Of a DNA stretch of 64,000 nucleotides, positions 22,154-33,818 are shown piece by piece (the first letter of the stretch is position 1; each line of letters begins with the position of its first letter). The notes under the pieces were generated by a model. That model was not told the DNA's origin, did not search any database, and worked only from the letters and a program-made list of their open reading frames with translations. The DNA is from Hemerocallis citrina (lineage: Eukaryota; Streptophyta; Magnoliopsida; Asparagales; Asphodelaceae), in the NCBI GenBank assembly GCA_017893485.1, contig CM030364.1, positions 199,806,600 through 199,870,599 of the forward strand, written 5' to 3'. The position numbers and the translations under genes were made by a program.

Positions 22154-22471
22154 TTCCTTTCTTTGCGGCTGAGCGTCGCCTCCGTTGTGCTGCTTGCGGT
22201 TTTCTTGTGACTGCTAACAGTTTTGGATGCCTTCGTTGGGGGAGGGTTGATGTGTTTTAGGTCTTGGTTCGGCGCGGGTCCTTGCTGTAGCTCTTTAATC
22301 TATAATTTTTTGCGCAATAGCCTTTGTCAGTTTTTTTATTGCTCGCCTTTTCTTGTTTTACATCTTGTAAAGCCCTCGATTATTTATTTGTATACTGTTA
22401 TTATTGATTAATATATTTTTGATGGCTGGAGGCTTTTGGCTCTATCCGATACATCAAAAAAAAAATAAAAG

Positions 22472-22605
22472 GCCATGTAAACAGTAGAATATATGCAATA
22501 ATGTTTCACTAACAAATTATGTAGGTATTTAACATTTATATACAATACTATTGGGTCAGAAATTTTACGGTAAATTATAAAAAAACAATTAGAATTTCGC
22601 AATCA
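22472..22605. repeat. Dispersed repeat, second copy
   Basis: It corresponds to 14795-14940. The gag-only LINE inserted at its left part, so the LINE is younger than this repeat. No coding content. Confidence 0.65.
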
Positions 22606-22611
22606 CATAGG

Positions 22612-22621
22612 TCTCTCTCTC

Positions 22622-22688
<67 letters not shown>
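22612..22688. repeat. (CT)n(TA)n microsatellite
   Basis: About 44 bp of CT followed by about 32 bp of TA. The large + strand LINE begins just downstream; its 3' end also runs into a TA tract, so the target may have been this microsatellite. Confidence 0.9.
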
Positions 22689-22691
<3 letters not shown>

Positions 22692-23049
22692 GTATGTATA
22701 TATATAGTCTCATCAAAGGCTCCAATCAACATATCTATATACAATCCCAAGTTGCTCAAAACTATAGGGGATGAAGAAGCTCCATGAACCTCTCTGCTCC
22801 ATCTTCTCCAACTTCTTCTCCAGAACCTCTCCCTCTCTGCTCCATCTCCCCCCACTCTCAGAACCACTTCACCCCATCACCCTCTCAACTTTTGACTCCT
22901 TCACCTTCGACTTCTTCTCCAGTGACTCCTCCATCTTCTTCTTCTCTCCTTTAATCCCAACCCCGTAGCCTCTGCCTTCAACGTCTTCCCCAATTTGCAT
23001 CTCCACACAGCGGCCACCTTCTTCACTGTGCTCTTCGAACTCGAGTTGA

Positions 23050-26000
23050 GTGGGTGCAGACCCAACGAGATGCCCCCCCCCCAATCTCAAACCCCCTACA
23101 TCTGAAACACCCACACCTGCACTCTCAGCTACTTCCCCCCATCCACCTTCGCATCTTCCGATGCCTCACATTCCAAATCCAAACTCTACACCAATCACCG
23201 TTGATGGTCCCACTACTCCCCCTCAGCCCCCTCAGCTGAACAACCCCCCGGAGGGGGATGCTCCGAGGCTCAGACAGGCAATCTCTTTGTCGCGTGCACA
23301 CCATAGTGCACATCAGCGACTGGAGAGGAAAGGTCAGGTTCATCACCGCCAAGGTGAAGGGCACTACAGGAGACAGGCTCATAGAGGGGGCCCTCCTATT
23401 GGCCACCATGGGCGTAAGAGAACCCCCCCCCCCCCCAATAGTCCAGCATCATCCTAACAGAGAGGGGTACGATAAGTGGGATTACGATCATCGACGACAA
23501 CCCCAACCACACTTCCAGTACCAACCAAAGAAGACTGACCCACAAAGCAACTCATCGGATTACAACCATCAACACAAACATCAACGATCACACCACTACA
23601 AACCTCTACAAACCCCCACTACTTTTGACCACCACCTCAACCGCCATGCTACTCCACCACCTCAGGCTAAACCTACACTTAAATCCAGCATCGAGTGGGC
23701 CCATGATGGGGAACCGCAAGACGGGATTACAGTGGAAGATGAGCCCTTCGAATGGGGGGGAACAATGGGTTCAGGTGATCAGCAAATCAAACAAGAGACA
23801 AAAAAAATCCCCAACTCATCCAATCGAACACAAAAAGATACAACGGAAAGGAAAGCGCAAACTAGTGCCCTGTTACCACTATGGCGATTTGGGCCATTAC
23901 AAGAATGATTGCACTAAAGAAGTTAGATGCCTCAAAGTGTATAAAATGGGGTCACCTCTCTTACGTGTGCACAAATGTGGTCGAGACCAACAATGATGAT
24001 GAACGGCCGGTGAGCAGAGGCAGGTCTCCCGACAGCCCTACCTTTATTCGACTAGCAAAAAGTCTGGACACAATCAAGAACGAAGAGAAATGGCTTCGGC
24101 AATGGTGTGCAGTTGCCAAGGTAAGGTCAGGGAGCCCATTGGAGACGCACCTTCTACAAGCTCTAAACTCAAGATGGCCAATGAGGGCGCACAGAGACTG
24201 GGTAGCAAAGAAAATGTGCCACCGCCAATTCCTCGTTTCCTTCCCATCGCCGGAGAAGGTGGTCGAGGTCACTGGCATGGGAACAATGGACTTCGGCCAC
24301 TTCAAGTTGGAATTTTTTGTATGGTCACCAAGTGTCGGAGCGGAGCTACCACAGGGCGACAGATTTTGGATTTGGATCCATAATGTGCCGCTCCACTTTT
24401 GGAAGAGGGAGGCCCTTCAAGAGATCATCGCCGACTTTGGCACCATCGACGCGATTGACGAGAAGACAGTTCGACGGTCAGAGATCGTATCAGTGAGGAT
24501 TCTCATAAGGAGTGCTGACATCTCCTTGATGCCCCGTTTTGCTAAAGTGTTCTCCTTCGAGGAGTCATATCTGATCCGTTTTGTGCTTGACAAGCGAGCG
24601 GAGTCAGCAACGGAGCTATCAGCCATCACTTCCCCCCTCCTTCATCTGCACTCAGAGACGACCGGTCTTACAAGCAGGTGGTCTCTCCAAACTAGGAGTT
24701 GACAATTGACAGGGCCCATGAAGTGGAAAGGGCGCACCGGGAGCTCATCAGAGTGGCGAGAGGGAAGGAGCAAAGCCATGAACACACGGCGGAGGTATCA
24801 GAACCGAAGGAAATTTCTCCGACCAAAGGTGGTCGAGAACGAGGCTTGACCAATAGATCCAACGGCCAAGATGGAAGGAAATCTGTGAATCAGATCACAC
24901 TACCAGATTTGGGTGGTTTTTAGCCTCCAGATCTTTCTCATCGAAAGGAGGGGCCAAAGAAAGCCCAAAATGGTAGTCAACTCCTCGAAGATGGTAGGGG
25001 GAAGCGAAGAGAGGAGCAGAGAGGGGAGGCAGGACGTAATACAGAGAAAAATGGCAAAAATACCTTGGAAATCGACATGCAAAACGACATGCAAAGTCGA
25101 AATCCAAAAGGGCAAAAGCTGGTGTCTTTGGGTCAAGAGACGGTACGGAAGGCTACCATTTTGGGGATGACGACGACCAAAAGTCTGAGCGGCAACAGAG
25201 ATTCAGACCCAAAAGGAGAGGGGAGTGCTGAGAATGGAAAGTTTCAGAAGGGTTGGGTAATAGCAATGAAGAGAGTAGTGCTCAGAATGGAAAGAAACAG
25301 AAGGAGGGAGGATTGGGTAATAGCGTCGAAGAGAGAAACGAAGAGCATCTCACATCGAGTCTGCCGAAAACCCCTTCAATTTCTGTGTTCAGCGCCTCGT
25401 GCGCAACACCCACCGCTAACAACGAGCCACGTTGCGCTCCTACTGAAAAGGGCGACAAAGTGGACCTCGGAGACAACTTAGCTTATAGTGATCCACACTC
25501 AGAGCGAAAGAGCGCTCAGAGTGAAAAGAGCTTGTTTGGAGAAGTGGGCTATCAAAGAGAAGTGAGCTATCATGGGCTTTCGAAGACAGTTAATGGCTCT
25601 CAGGTGCTTTCAAAGAGAAGTGGGCTACCAGTTGGGCCGGGTGTTAATGTTATTGAGGATGGGCCTAATAGTGTTGTAGGGGGGAGTTTAAACATGGTGA
25701 GTTTGAATAGGCCTAAAGAGAGGTCTAGCTCAAAAGAGGGGGTCCTTATACACAAGCCCAAGTAAGATTATCTCCGTCTCACCCCCTGGATTAGATGAAG
25801 ATGATAGAGATGATAGACTTAATCTCGATGTTGACTTTGATTACTCTGATGGAGAGTCACTCGACTCTGAGGGACTGGCTGAAGATCTTGCGGGTATCTC
25901 ATCGGAGTTGGTTCCCTCGATCTTTCCTCCTTCACAGCCTTTGGAGCCAGCCCACACTCTGAGCAATCTAGGGTTCAGGGTTCAGAAAGTCGCTAAGAGG

Positions 26001-26282
26001 GCTATCGAGGAGTCCTTAGACGACTATCTAGAGATTGCTGCAGCCGCTAAGGCGACTAAGACAAGCGTCGGAGGTACAGGCTCTTTTCTAGCTTCTATTT
26101 TTAATTTCATGACTGATATTGAGATTTTCTATCTAGCCGAAACCTGTGGTCTTGCGATTACCGATATTGATAGGAACACCCTCCTCCTTAATCAAATTAG
26201 AGGATGGGAGACTAATAGGGTCAGTCTTAATTTGAACTCGACGTCCAAAATGAGTCACGATCCCTCACATAGCTGTAGTTAA
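23050..26282 (+). pseudogene. LINE ORF1 (DUF4283/zinc knuckle), broken
   Basis: Pieces of one protein appear in shifting frames. A Pro-rich start (MGADPTRCPP) is at 23050, and a degenerate zinc knuckle CYHYGDLGHYKNDC near 23873 has Tyr for the second Cys. A second, frameshifted knuckle (KCIKWGHLSYVC) is near 23937. The DUF4283-like domain has RDWVAKKMCHRQFLVSFPS, DRFWIWIHNVPLHFW and FGTIDAID (about 24200-24460). An acidic/serine-rich tail runs to TAA at 26280-26282. That stop overlaps the ORF2 ATG as TAATG. DUF4283 normally precedes the knuckle in Ty1-like gags but order varies in LINEs. At least three frameshifts disable it. Confidence 0.65.
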
Positions 26283-29200
26283 TGGAGGCCCAATTCTGGA
26301 ATGTTAGAGGCCTCGGTAGGCGAGGCACTACCGAGGCAAACGAGAAATGGTTAAGGAAGTCATAGCCAGGTCAAAGGCTAACATTGTGGGTCTACAAGAG
26401 ACCAAACTTTCTAACATGTCTAGACTTAGTAGAGTAGGGGGATATCGAATCTCAGAATGGAGAATGTCCCCATCAGTTGGGGCGTCTGGGGCATCGCCCT
26501 AGGTTTTAATCCCAACCTCTATTGTTGTCTAGACGAGCTCCATGAGCAATTTTCTTTGTCGGTATTACTACAGCGTAAATCCAACCAGTGGACTGAATCG
26601 GTTACGGTGGTCTATGGACCGCATACTTCTGCCTCTAGAACAGCATTCTGGATGGAGCTAAGAGCGATCCAAGCACAATGGCTACACCCTTGGGTGGTGG
26701 GGGGCAATTTTAACATCACTAGATTCACCTCGGAACACAGAGGCAGAGGATCCAGTGACCCCGACAGGAAAGCATTTAATGAGGTCATCACGGACCTGGA
26801 GTTGGTTGACATTCCCATCTCCGATAGGCTCTTCACCTGGTCGAACATGCAAGTGGCACCCATTCTTGCTAAGTTAGATAGGATCTTGGTCTCTACGGAT
26901 TGGGAGACCAAATTTCCGTTGTCATTGGCTAAATCACTCCCTAAACCAACCTCAGATCATGTGTCTATTTTCTTATCTTTCGGGGAAGATCAACCCAGAA
27001 AGTCGTCAAAGTTTCGAAATTCAAGGCTTCCACCACATGGTCAACGAGAGTTGGTCTCGTCCGACCAAGGGTGGCGAGGCGGCCGCTATATGGTGTGAAA
27101 AAATTAGAAGACTCAGGGGCATGCTCAGGAAATGGAACCGGACCAGATTTGCGCTTATTTTGGAGAGCAAAGGAATCCCTTCTTGAAGGAATTTAGGAAC
27201 TTAAGAAGACTGAAGAAACTAGGGATCTGATTCAGGAAGAGCGGAATTGATTGCTCCAATTCAAGCAGGAAATTGACCAACTCTACAGGATTGAGGAAAT
27301 CAAATGGCAACAACGATCCAGAATTTCGTGGCTCAAAGAGGAAGACGCGAACACTGCATTCTTCCACCGAGTTTCCAGTGCCTGGCGTAGATCTAACCTC
27401 ATTCATTCGATCCACTCGGATTTCGAAATGGTACAAGGCGATGTTGCTATTAAGCCGGCTTTCCAGTCCCATTTCAAGCACCTCTTTGGGCATAAAGCGA
27501 ACTTCAGAGTCCCTCTCCAACACGATTTCTGGCAAGACCAAGCAGGAAATTCTGATCCAAGGCTGCAATCCCTCGAAGCACCCTTCACTAAGAAGGAGAT
27601 CTGGAAGGCAATCCAACAATTGGGAAAAGATAAAGCTCCATGCCCAGATGGTTTCCCGATACTATTCTATCAGATATGCTGGGAGGAAATCAAAAGTGAT
27701 TTACTGAAGGTGTTCGCAGACTTCTACGAGCATAAACTCAAATTAGGGAGATTCAACTCTGCGGAGGTTGTGCTAATTCCTAAGAAAGAAAATTCCCGAC
27801 GAGTCGGAGACTTTTGCCTCATAAGCCTCCTTAATTACTCTGTAAAGATCATTATCAAGACTCACGCTAACAGACTGGGAGAGATAATGGATGGCCTCAT
27901 CAATCAAGACCAGACGGGATTCATCAACGGTCGATGTATTCAGGACAGTATAGCAACGGCTAAGACTATCCATCAATGCCACACTTCGAATTCTAAGAGC
28001 TACCTTCTGAAGCTGGATTTCGAGAAAGCCTATGACTCTGTTGAATGGGACTGTTTGTTTGAAGCGCTGGCGGGTAGAGGTTTTGGGGACAGATGGATCA
28101 GATGGATCCATACTTGTCTTACCACCAGCAAAACGACTATTTTGGTAAATGGGGTATCAGGCCACCCATTCTCCTGCAAACGGGGGCTCGGATAAGGAGA
28201 TCCGCTCTCACCACTTCTATTTACCATTGTGGCCGACGTTCTAAGATCCATGATGACTAAGTTCAGTAGAGCAGGTTGGATCGTACCAGTGGCCAAAGGA
28301 GTCAACCGCCAGTGGTGCTCTATACTCCAATATGCAGACGATACTCTTCTATTTGGCAATGGTAACCTCGGGAAAACTACCGTCTTCAAAGAAATTCTAT
28401 ATTGCTTTGAAGTTTGGTCTGGCCTCAGGGTTAATTTTCACAAAAGTGCTCTCATTCCCATCACCCTGACTCCAGAAGAGGCACTTGAACATGCCACAAT
28501 ACTCAATTGCTCCACCGAGAGTTTTTCCATTCAGTACCGCGAATTGCCGCTAAGACCTGGGAAACTCAAAAAGGCGGATTGGCTATCCATTATTGATCGG
28601 GTTGAGAAACGGCTAGCAGGCTGGAAAGGCAAAGCCCTATCTTTGGGAGGGAGATTCACGCTTATTAATGCAGTCCTCTCAAACCTCCCTACCTATTATC
28701 TCTCATTCTTTGAAATGACGCGATGGGTAATCCAGAGAATTGATCGGACTTGAAAACATTTCTTATGGAAAGGAGCAGACCAGGACCGAGGGGGATATCA
28801 CCTCATTAGATGGGAGAAGATGTGCATGAAAAAGATACATGGAGGCCTAGGTATTATCGATCTTCAAGATATGAATCTGGCGCTACTAGCTAAATGGTGG
28901 TGGAAACTGTTCCACCCTAATGGAGAAGGGTGACAACAATTTGTTTAGGGATATATGCATAGGAATGGAGCAAGAAATCTGGGCTTCAGGATAGGCCTTC
29001 GGGTTTCCTGGTTCTGGAAAGGCATCACCAAGGCCTATGAACCCTTCAACAGCTGTGTGAAATCAGCTACCGGTAATGGCAAACTCACAAGATTCTGGTG
29101 GGATAAGTGATGTTCTGATCATACACTTAGAACCCTGTTTCTCGATTTATATGAGCAAGCGTCACAACCACACTGCACAATAGCCGCATCCTGGAAAAGA

Positions 29201-29935
29201 GGCACCTGGAAGCTACATTTCAAATAACTGCTTGACCTAGGTTCTCATCTTAGACTAACGGAACTTCAGGCCTACATCACAAATGCTGAAATTGGTTGCT
29301 TTCAGGGTCCTGATAACAAATCCTAGGGATTGGACAAGAACGGCAAGTTCACGGTTCGCTCCATGTACAACCGCATCCATTTTAGGGGATGTATTCCAAA
29401 CTGGTCAGCCGTCATCTGGAGAACGAAAGCCCCGCTAAAGATCAAAGCTTTCTTATGGTTGGTATTAAATGATGCGATTCTGGCTAGAGAAAACCTAGCT
29501 AAGCGCCAACCGAGTATGGACTCTCAATGCGGGTTCTGCCACGCTACCCTGGAGACTAGAGACAACCTTTTGCTACAGTGTCCTAGGAGCAAAGCGGTGC
29601 TCATAGAGGTTCTCAGCACCCTAGAGACAACTCAATATCCTAATACATACGAGGACCTGTGGGTAGGTCCAAAGTTCGCGTCGGCGAGGGGTTCTATGAG
29701 AGAAACGTGGTATATCGCTATCGCCGCAATGACCTGGGTTCTATGGCTAGACAGAAATAATCTTTACTTTCGTAGAACTTGCAATAGTATTTCTAGCAAT
29801 TTGACTCATATTATGCATCTCATTTCATTTTGGGCTACTGTGGCCGCAGCAGGTCACAGGAAAAGGATTGCGAGCGTATTCGAGGTCCAGGAGTTTGATG
29901 ATGAGGAGATCGAGATCGGGCTGACGATCGACTGA
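26282..29935 (+). pseudogene. LINE ORF2 (endonuclease, reverse transcriptase, zf-RVT), broken
   Basis: It opens with MEAQFWNVRGLGRRG, the start of the exonuclease-endonuclease domain; a short duplication near 26320 shifts the frame, and the domain resumes with NIVGLQETKLS and GASGGIA-like residues, then VVGGNFNITRF and SDRLFTWSN. RT motifs follow: LGKDKAPCPDGFP, LIPKKENS, the LLKLDFEKAYDSVEW block, GDPLSPLLF after a stop (RGLG-stop, expected Arg-Gln), and the catalytic QYADDTLLFGN near 28330. The C-terminal zf-RVT domain has KAPLKIKAFLWLVLNDAI, CGFCHATLETRDNLLLQC and WVLWLDRNN. Several stops (for example 28193, 28751, 28932) disable it. It would have nicked DNA and copied LINE RNA. Confidence 0.85.
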
Positions 29936-30169
29936 TAGCCAGCACGGCCTACTATGATCATAGATACCCACCACCACAGGGCTTGTTGGGGGAATATGAT
30001 GTATTTCTTTGCGGCTACTCTATGTTTCTTTTGTCCCACCCACTATGTTCCGGGTGGAGTTTATGTACTTTTGTTTTGATTGTAGGACTTTGTAATGGGC
30101 TCAGTACTCTGAGTTTGTTTTATTAATCTCTTATTAATGAAACAGGGTGGCCAGACTCCATCCTTTCTT

Positions 30170-30171
<2 letters not shown>

Positions 30172-30232
<61 letters not shown>
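30172..30232. repeat. (TA)n microsatellite at the LINE 3' end
   Basis: About 30 TA units directly after the LINE 3' UTR. Confidence 0.95.
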
Positions 30233-30235
<3 letters not shown>

Positions 30236-30671
30236 CCTGAAATCTGAAAATTTGAAGAACTTTCAAAAAAAAAAAATTCAGTTAAGCATAAAAATTCCAG
30301 AAATTTACAAACTTGAAATATGAAAATCTCAATTTCTGGAGAAAGGGAGAGAAAAATTTGAAAAAGTGAACAGAATAAGATGGAGATAGTAATAAAGTAG
30401 AGTTATTTATTATTTATTTATTTATTTATTTTTGGGGGGGGGGGGGGGGGGGGGGAATTTAGTTTTGGGGAAAAAACTTTTAGATGGAAAATATCTTTTG
30501 AGCGGGTGAATGTGCATCATTAATTTTATTTCAATTGAAGAATAGCCACTTTGATAAAAAAAAAAAAAAAATCAAATTGTTTTGTAATTTATTATATACA
30601 TTTTTGGTTTCTGACGATTAAATTGGTAAAGATGTCTAGTGCATGCAATATCTGCATATGTTTAATACTTA
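30233..30671. other. AT-rich spacer with a 22-G homopolymer
   Basis: No gene. Contains a (TTTA)n run at about 30403-30432 and an uninterrupted run of 22 G at 30434-30455, then a 15-bp A run at 30557. Confidence 0.7.
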
Positions 30672-30674
30672 TTA

Positions 30675-30807
30675 GAGCATTTGTAGTCGTCTTGAGTCAT
30701 ATTTTGGGTATTTGGCAAACAGAAATGGGAAAAATGGGTTTAACTTTAGTCGTCAAAACCCAAAATATGGGTCAGACGAAAGATTATCTTTCGTCTCTGA
30801 AATTTAA

Positions 30808-30859
<52 letters not shown>

Positions 30860-31340
30860 GCATTGAAGTGAGGAACAAAGGACAAAAAAAATTTAAAAAA
30901 AAAACAGATAACAGAATGCACAAAAGGACCAAAAAAAAATAAAAATTTGAAACCTGCCAAATGCCTTGGACGGATGATTATCTTTCTTCCATCCTAGGCA
31001 ATTTGGCCTTTTGCACAAATGTCTTGGACGGTACATAATGTACCATCCGTCAATTATTATTATTTTTTTTTAATTTAATTAATCAGACGGAATATTATCC
31101 TCCGTCTGTCGAATTTGTCGTATACGAAATTGAAGCGACGGTGTTTTGTTTGCCGTCCCACGTTTCAGACAAAAGATTATCTTACGTCCGGCTATATTTT
31201 GGCATTTGCCAAACCGTCTTTCAAATTTGGCATGCTTTTGTTCCGACCTCTAAATTTTGGATATTTGGCAGAGGACTACTGCAAACTTTTTTTTCATTTT
31301 TTTTATATTTTGGATATTTAGCAGAACACTACAGATGTTC
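30675..31340. mobile_element. Harbinger-type MITE III, CGTC-palindrome family
   Basis: The 666-bp element starts GAGCATTTGTAGTCGT; its end read on the minus strand is GAACATCTGTAGTGTT. Flanks are TTA (30672-30674) and TAA (31341-31343), a TWA target with one difference. The interior repeats the palindromes of the 5357 element, including a near-perfect one at 30774-30796 (arms GACGAAAG and CTTTCGTC) and others near 31025-31053 and 31084-31108. A (TA)n tract lies at 30812-30856. No coding frame. Confidence 0.75.
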
Positions 31341-31343
31341 TAA

Positions 31344-31950
31344 GGTCATGAAGTTTGGTTACCAACCACACTTAGGACTTATAACAATAAATATATTAGT
31401 TTATGTGCAAAGATATCAAGGACATCATAATTTATAGTGCTCTGTTTGATGTATGACTGGCTCATGTTCAAGGCTCACCATGAAAATGGCCTGTCTATGT
31501 ATGGATCTTGAAATTGACATACTTCTAAGTTAATAATATATACATATCCCTGTCAAAAACAGGAAAAATTTATGCCATAATTTGAGGCTGGAAACAGGCG
31601 CGCATCAAAAGCTAGCAATCATGCTCAGGTGTAATGTTGTAATGTTTGCCCTTAATCAGAAGTTAGTGATGTTAGTGATTTTATATGGCATTAATTGAGA
31701 GAGCTCAACAACTAGAGGATTAGTTAGATAAATTATTTAGTGTAGATTATTGCATCCTTAACTTAATCACCTCTCAAGTTGAAGATATTTGGCTTAATTG
31801 GTTGCCGAAATCGACTTAGTTGGACTATTTCATTTCTTTTATTAAGGAAAACATTTTTCGAGACATCTAAGTTTCATATGTGTTTTTTTGGGATATAAAT
31901 TATTTAATTCGGTACAAAAATAAGTTGTATTCATTGTCTCATGTATTATA
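31344..31950. other. Unassigned spacer
   Basis: AT-rich DNA without a convincing coding frame, TIR or repeat. I see nothing specific here. Confidence 0.4.
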
Positions 31951-32756
31951 TCTATATATTATACTAATAAGAGAGAGTGTCAACATCTTTCTTTTCTCTA
32001 TTTTGAAATAAAGAAAGGTGCGCAAAATGAGCAATTCACATTTATTAACATGTGCAGTATGCACATTTTCAGTAAAAAAAATATAAAAATCCCAAACCTA
32101 TAAATTTGGAACTTAATTACTAGAACTGTGCTTTGCTCATTAAGTGTTCGATGAAATACCTATGTAGCACACAATGTGTTTGTGAAAAAATAGTTTTAAA
32201 AATTTTTGCTTAACTAAATCAATTGTATCTATGTTTGGTGTATGTACTAATTTTTGAAACCCTAATTTACTACCTTATTTTATTTTAAATTCTTAATTTG
32301 TGTTTTTGAAATCATGAAATTTCAATTTGGGGAAGGGTACGGGTCGAAGATGGGGATGATTGTAGTATTGGATCCAAGAATGAGATTTTGTTTGGAGGTA
32401 GATGGCGGAGAGTAAGGTAAGGCGAATAGAGAGGTGAAGGAGGATGTTTGAGAAGGGGACGTCGCTACGGTCGATGACAGCAGACACACAGGAGATGATG
32501 AATAAGACATCTGATAGGGTGTGAATTTGGAAGGGGGAGATGTGGGAGGGGAGGGTTGAGATGAGACTGATCAAGTTCTGAGTGTTGCCGGTCATAATGT
32601 ATACAAAGGTCGAGTATATTTTTTAGATTAAATTTCAGTAAACTATACACTTGAGAGATAATCTCTCAATTCTCTCACACTTTTTTAAAATTTTACATAA
32701 TTTTATGAGTTCATTAAAATTATTTTAATCTATGCAATTACACAGAGTAATGCTAG
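31951..32756 (+). mobile_element. Non-autonomous Helitron, copy A
   Basis: It starts TCTATATATTATACTAATAA and ends CTAG at 32756, between host A (31950) and host T (32757), the Helitron insertion signature. Just before the end, ATTAC-ACAGA-GTAAT forms a short hairpin ending one base before CTAG. Two relatives occur at 61691-63440 (minus) and 63428-63782 (plus). It carries a coding-looking fragment on the minus strand. Confidence 0.7.
32293..32595 (-). pseudogene. Captured coding fragment in Helitron A (unknown protein)
   Basis: A 100-codon frame starts MTGNTQNLISLISTLPSHIS and includes IHTLSDVLFIISCVSAVID and LHLSIRLTLLSAIYL, ending in TKSHSWIQ and then a divergent tail. Helitron B carries the same stretch with many conservative changes (SDAFSLISCISVVLDHIDV, LHLSVCLTLLSATYL, TKSHSWTQ) in one frame after its hAT insertion. 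That two diverged copies keep similar residues suggests an exon captured from a host gene. I do not recognise the family. Confidence 0.4.
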
Positions 32757-33084
32757 TTTTATCGTATGGAATAGGACAGTCAAAATTGCCGGAAAGTAAT
32801 AAAAAAAAGTATCATTGCTACCATTCTCAGAAGAATAAAGTGATGATGCTCATAGTTGTTGATTCCTAAGAAGTAATTAACCAAGTAGTCAACATTAAGT
32901 CAGATCATGCAAAGTAGTAATAAGTTAAGAGTAATACTATACCCATTACCAATTTTACTACATTTCTCTTCATTATTTTAGGTAGCACACTACCACACTC
33001 CTATTTAATGTAGTGAAAAAAATAACAGTGAAATTGATAGTAGATGAAGGATTACCCTAAGGTTAACGACCTTAACCTCTAGGG
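32757..33084. other. Unassigned spacer
   Basis: AT-rich, no coding frame, no repeat recognised. Confidence 0.4.
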
Positions 33085-33085
33085 G

Positions 33086-33427
33086 GATGTTTGGTACACG
33101 GATTGGAGGTTTCCTAGGAATGAGAGGAATACTAAGAATCTGAGGGTGGGAATGAAGATTCCCCAGAATGTTGTATTATCACGTTTGGTATAGTACAATG
33201 CATTCCGGGAATCATTTATTATTGTATTTTTTATTCTAATTTTTTGGGTTATCTTATTATTTGTTATGGAAATCTCATTGGAATTCTCAAATCTCACGAT
33301 TTTAGGGAGGTGAGGGGGGTATATTTTTTTTATTCTAGTTATTTGGGTTATTTTATTGTTTGTTATAAAAATTTCATGAGAATTCTCAAATCTATGTTTG
33401 CTATGTTTGCTACGTACCAAACATGAT
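33086..33427. repeat. MITE-like element with internal duplication
   Basis: ATGTTTGGTAC at 33088 is mirrored by GTACCAAACAT ending near 33426. Inside, about 60 bp at 33233-33297 (ATTCTAATTTTTTGGGTTAT...) recurs at 33341-33392. Terminal sequence of this type is seen in small plant DNA transposons. No clear target-site duplication was found. Confidence 0.45.
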
Positions 33428-33818
33428 AATCTAAGGGACAATCTGAAAGCCCCTAGTAAAATAATATCAACAATAATGTAAAATTTCAAAGTTCACCCTC
33501 AAATTATCTTTAAGATTTTAGTACACAAATAGGACAAAATTTGACGGAATACTCGTTGATATATTGGATCACAGTGCTAATTGATGAAATATTTTGCTAC
33601 TTTAATGAATTATCTATTTTAAAAAAGAGTTCTTCTATGATGCAAATTATTAACTACTTTAACAATTTTTAGACAACTCCACTAAAAGTGGAGTTAATTT
33701 TAAATATATTTTAAGTTAGGGTTAGTTTCGATATTTCTTTTTTAAACAAACCAAAAGATAAGGACCAGAGCTTTAAAAAAAAAAATCTTTGTTCTTAAAA
33801 AAATATCTTCCTTGTAAT
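33428..33818. other. Unassigned spacer left of the minus-strand LINE
   Basis: AT-rich flank; no gene or repeat recognised. Confidence 0.35.

Larger units (their letters stand above)
19842..22464 (+). mobile_element. Gag-only (non-autonomous) LINE with 18-bp TSD
   Basis: Perfect 18-bp direct repeats (ATAAAAGGCCATGTAAAC) lie at 19824-19841 and 22465-22482. The 2.6-kb insert has a 5' array of 10-11-bp units, a long CT-rich leader, an ORF with two zinc knuckles, a second basic ORF, and a 3' end in TGGCTGGAGGC...GATACATC followed by an A-run. TSD length, the A-tail and target-primed-looking ends identify a LINE-type retroposon. No endonuclease, reverse transcriptase or RNase H is present. It must have been mobilised by another LINE. 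It inserted into a copy of the dispersed repeat also seen in BBD intron 1. Confidence 0.85.
22689..30172 (+). mobile_element. Long L1-type plant LINE (ORF1 and ORF2), decayed
   Basis: About 7.5 kb, running 5' to 3': CT-rich leader, ORF1 with zinc knuckle and DUF4283, ORF2 with endonuclease, reverse transcriptase and zf-RVT domains, then a 3' UTR. Its 3' end shares the string TTATTAATCTCTTATTAATG and AAACAGGGTGG with the minus-strand LINE at 33832-38305, so both belong to one family. The right flank is a 61-bp TA tract; no unambiguous TSD can be set because the target is TA-rich. Both ORFs carry stops and frameshifts. Confidence 0.85.
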
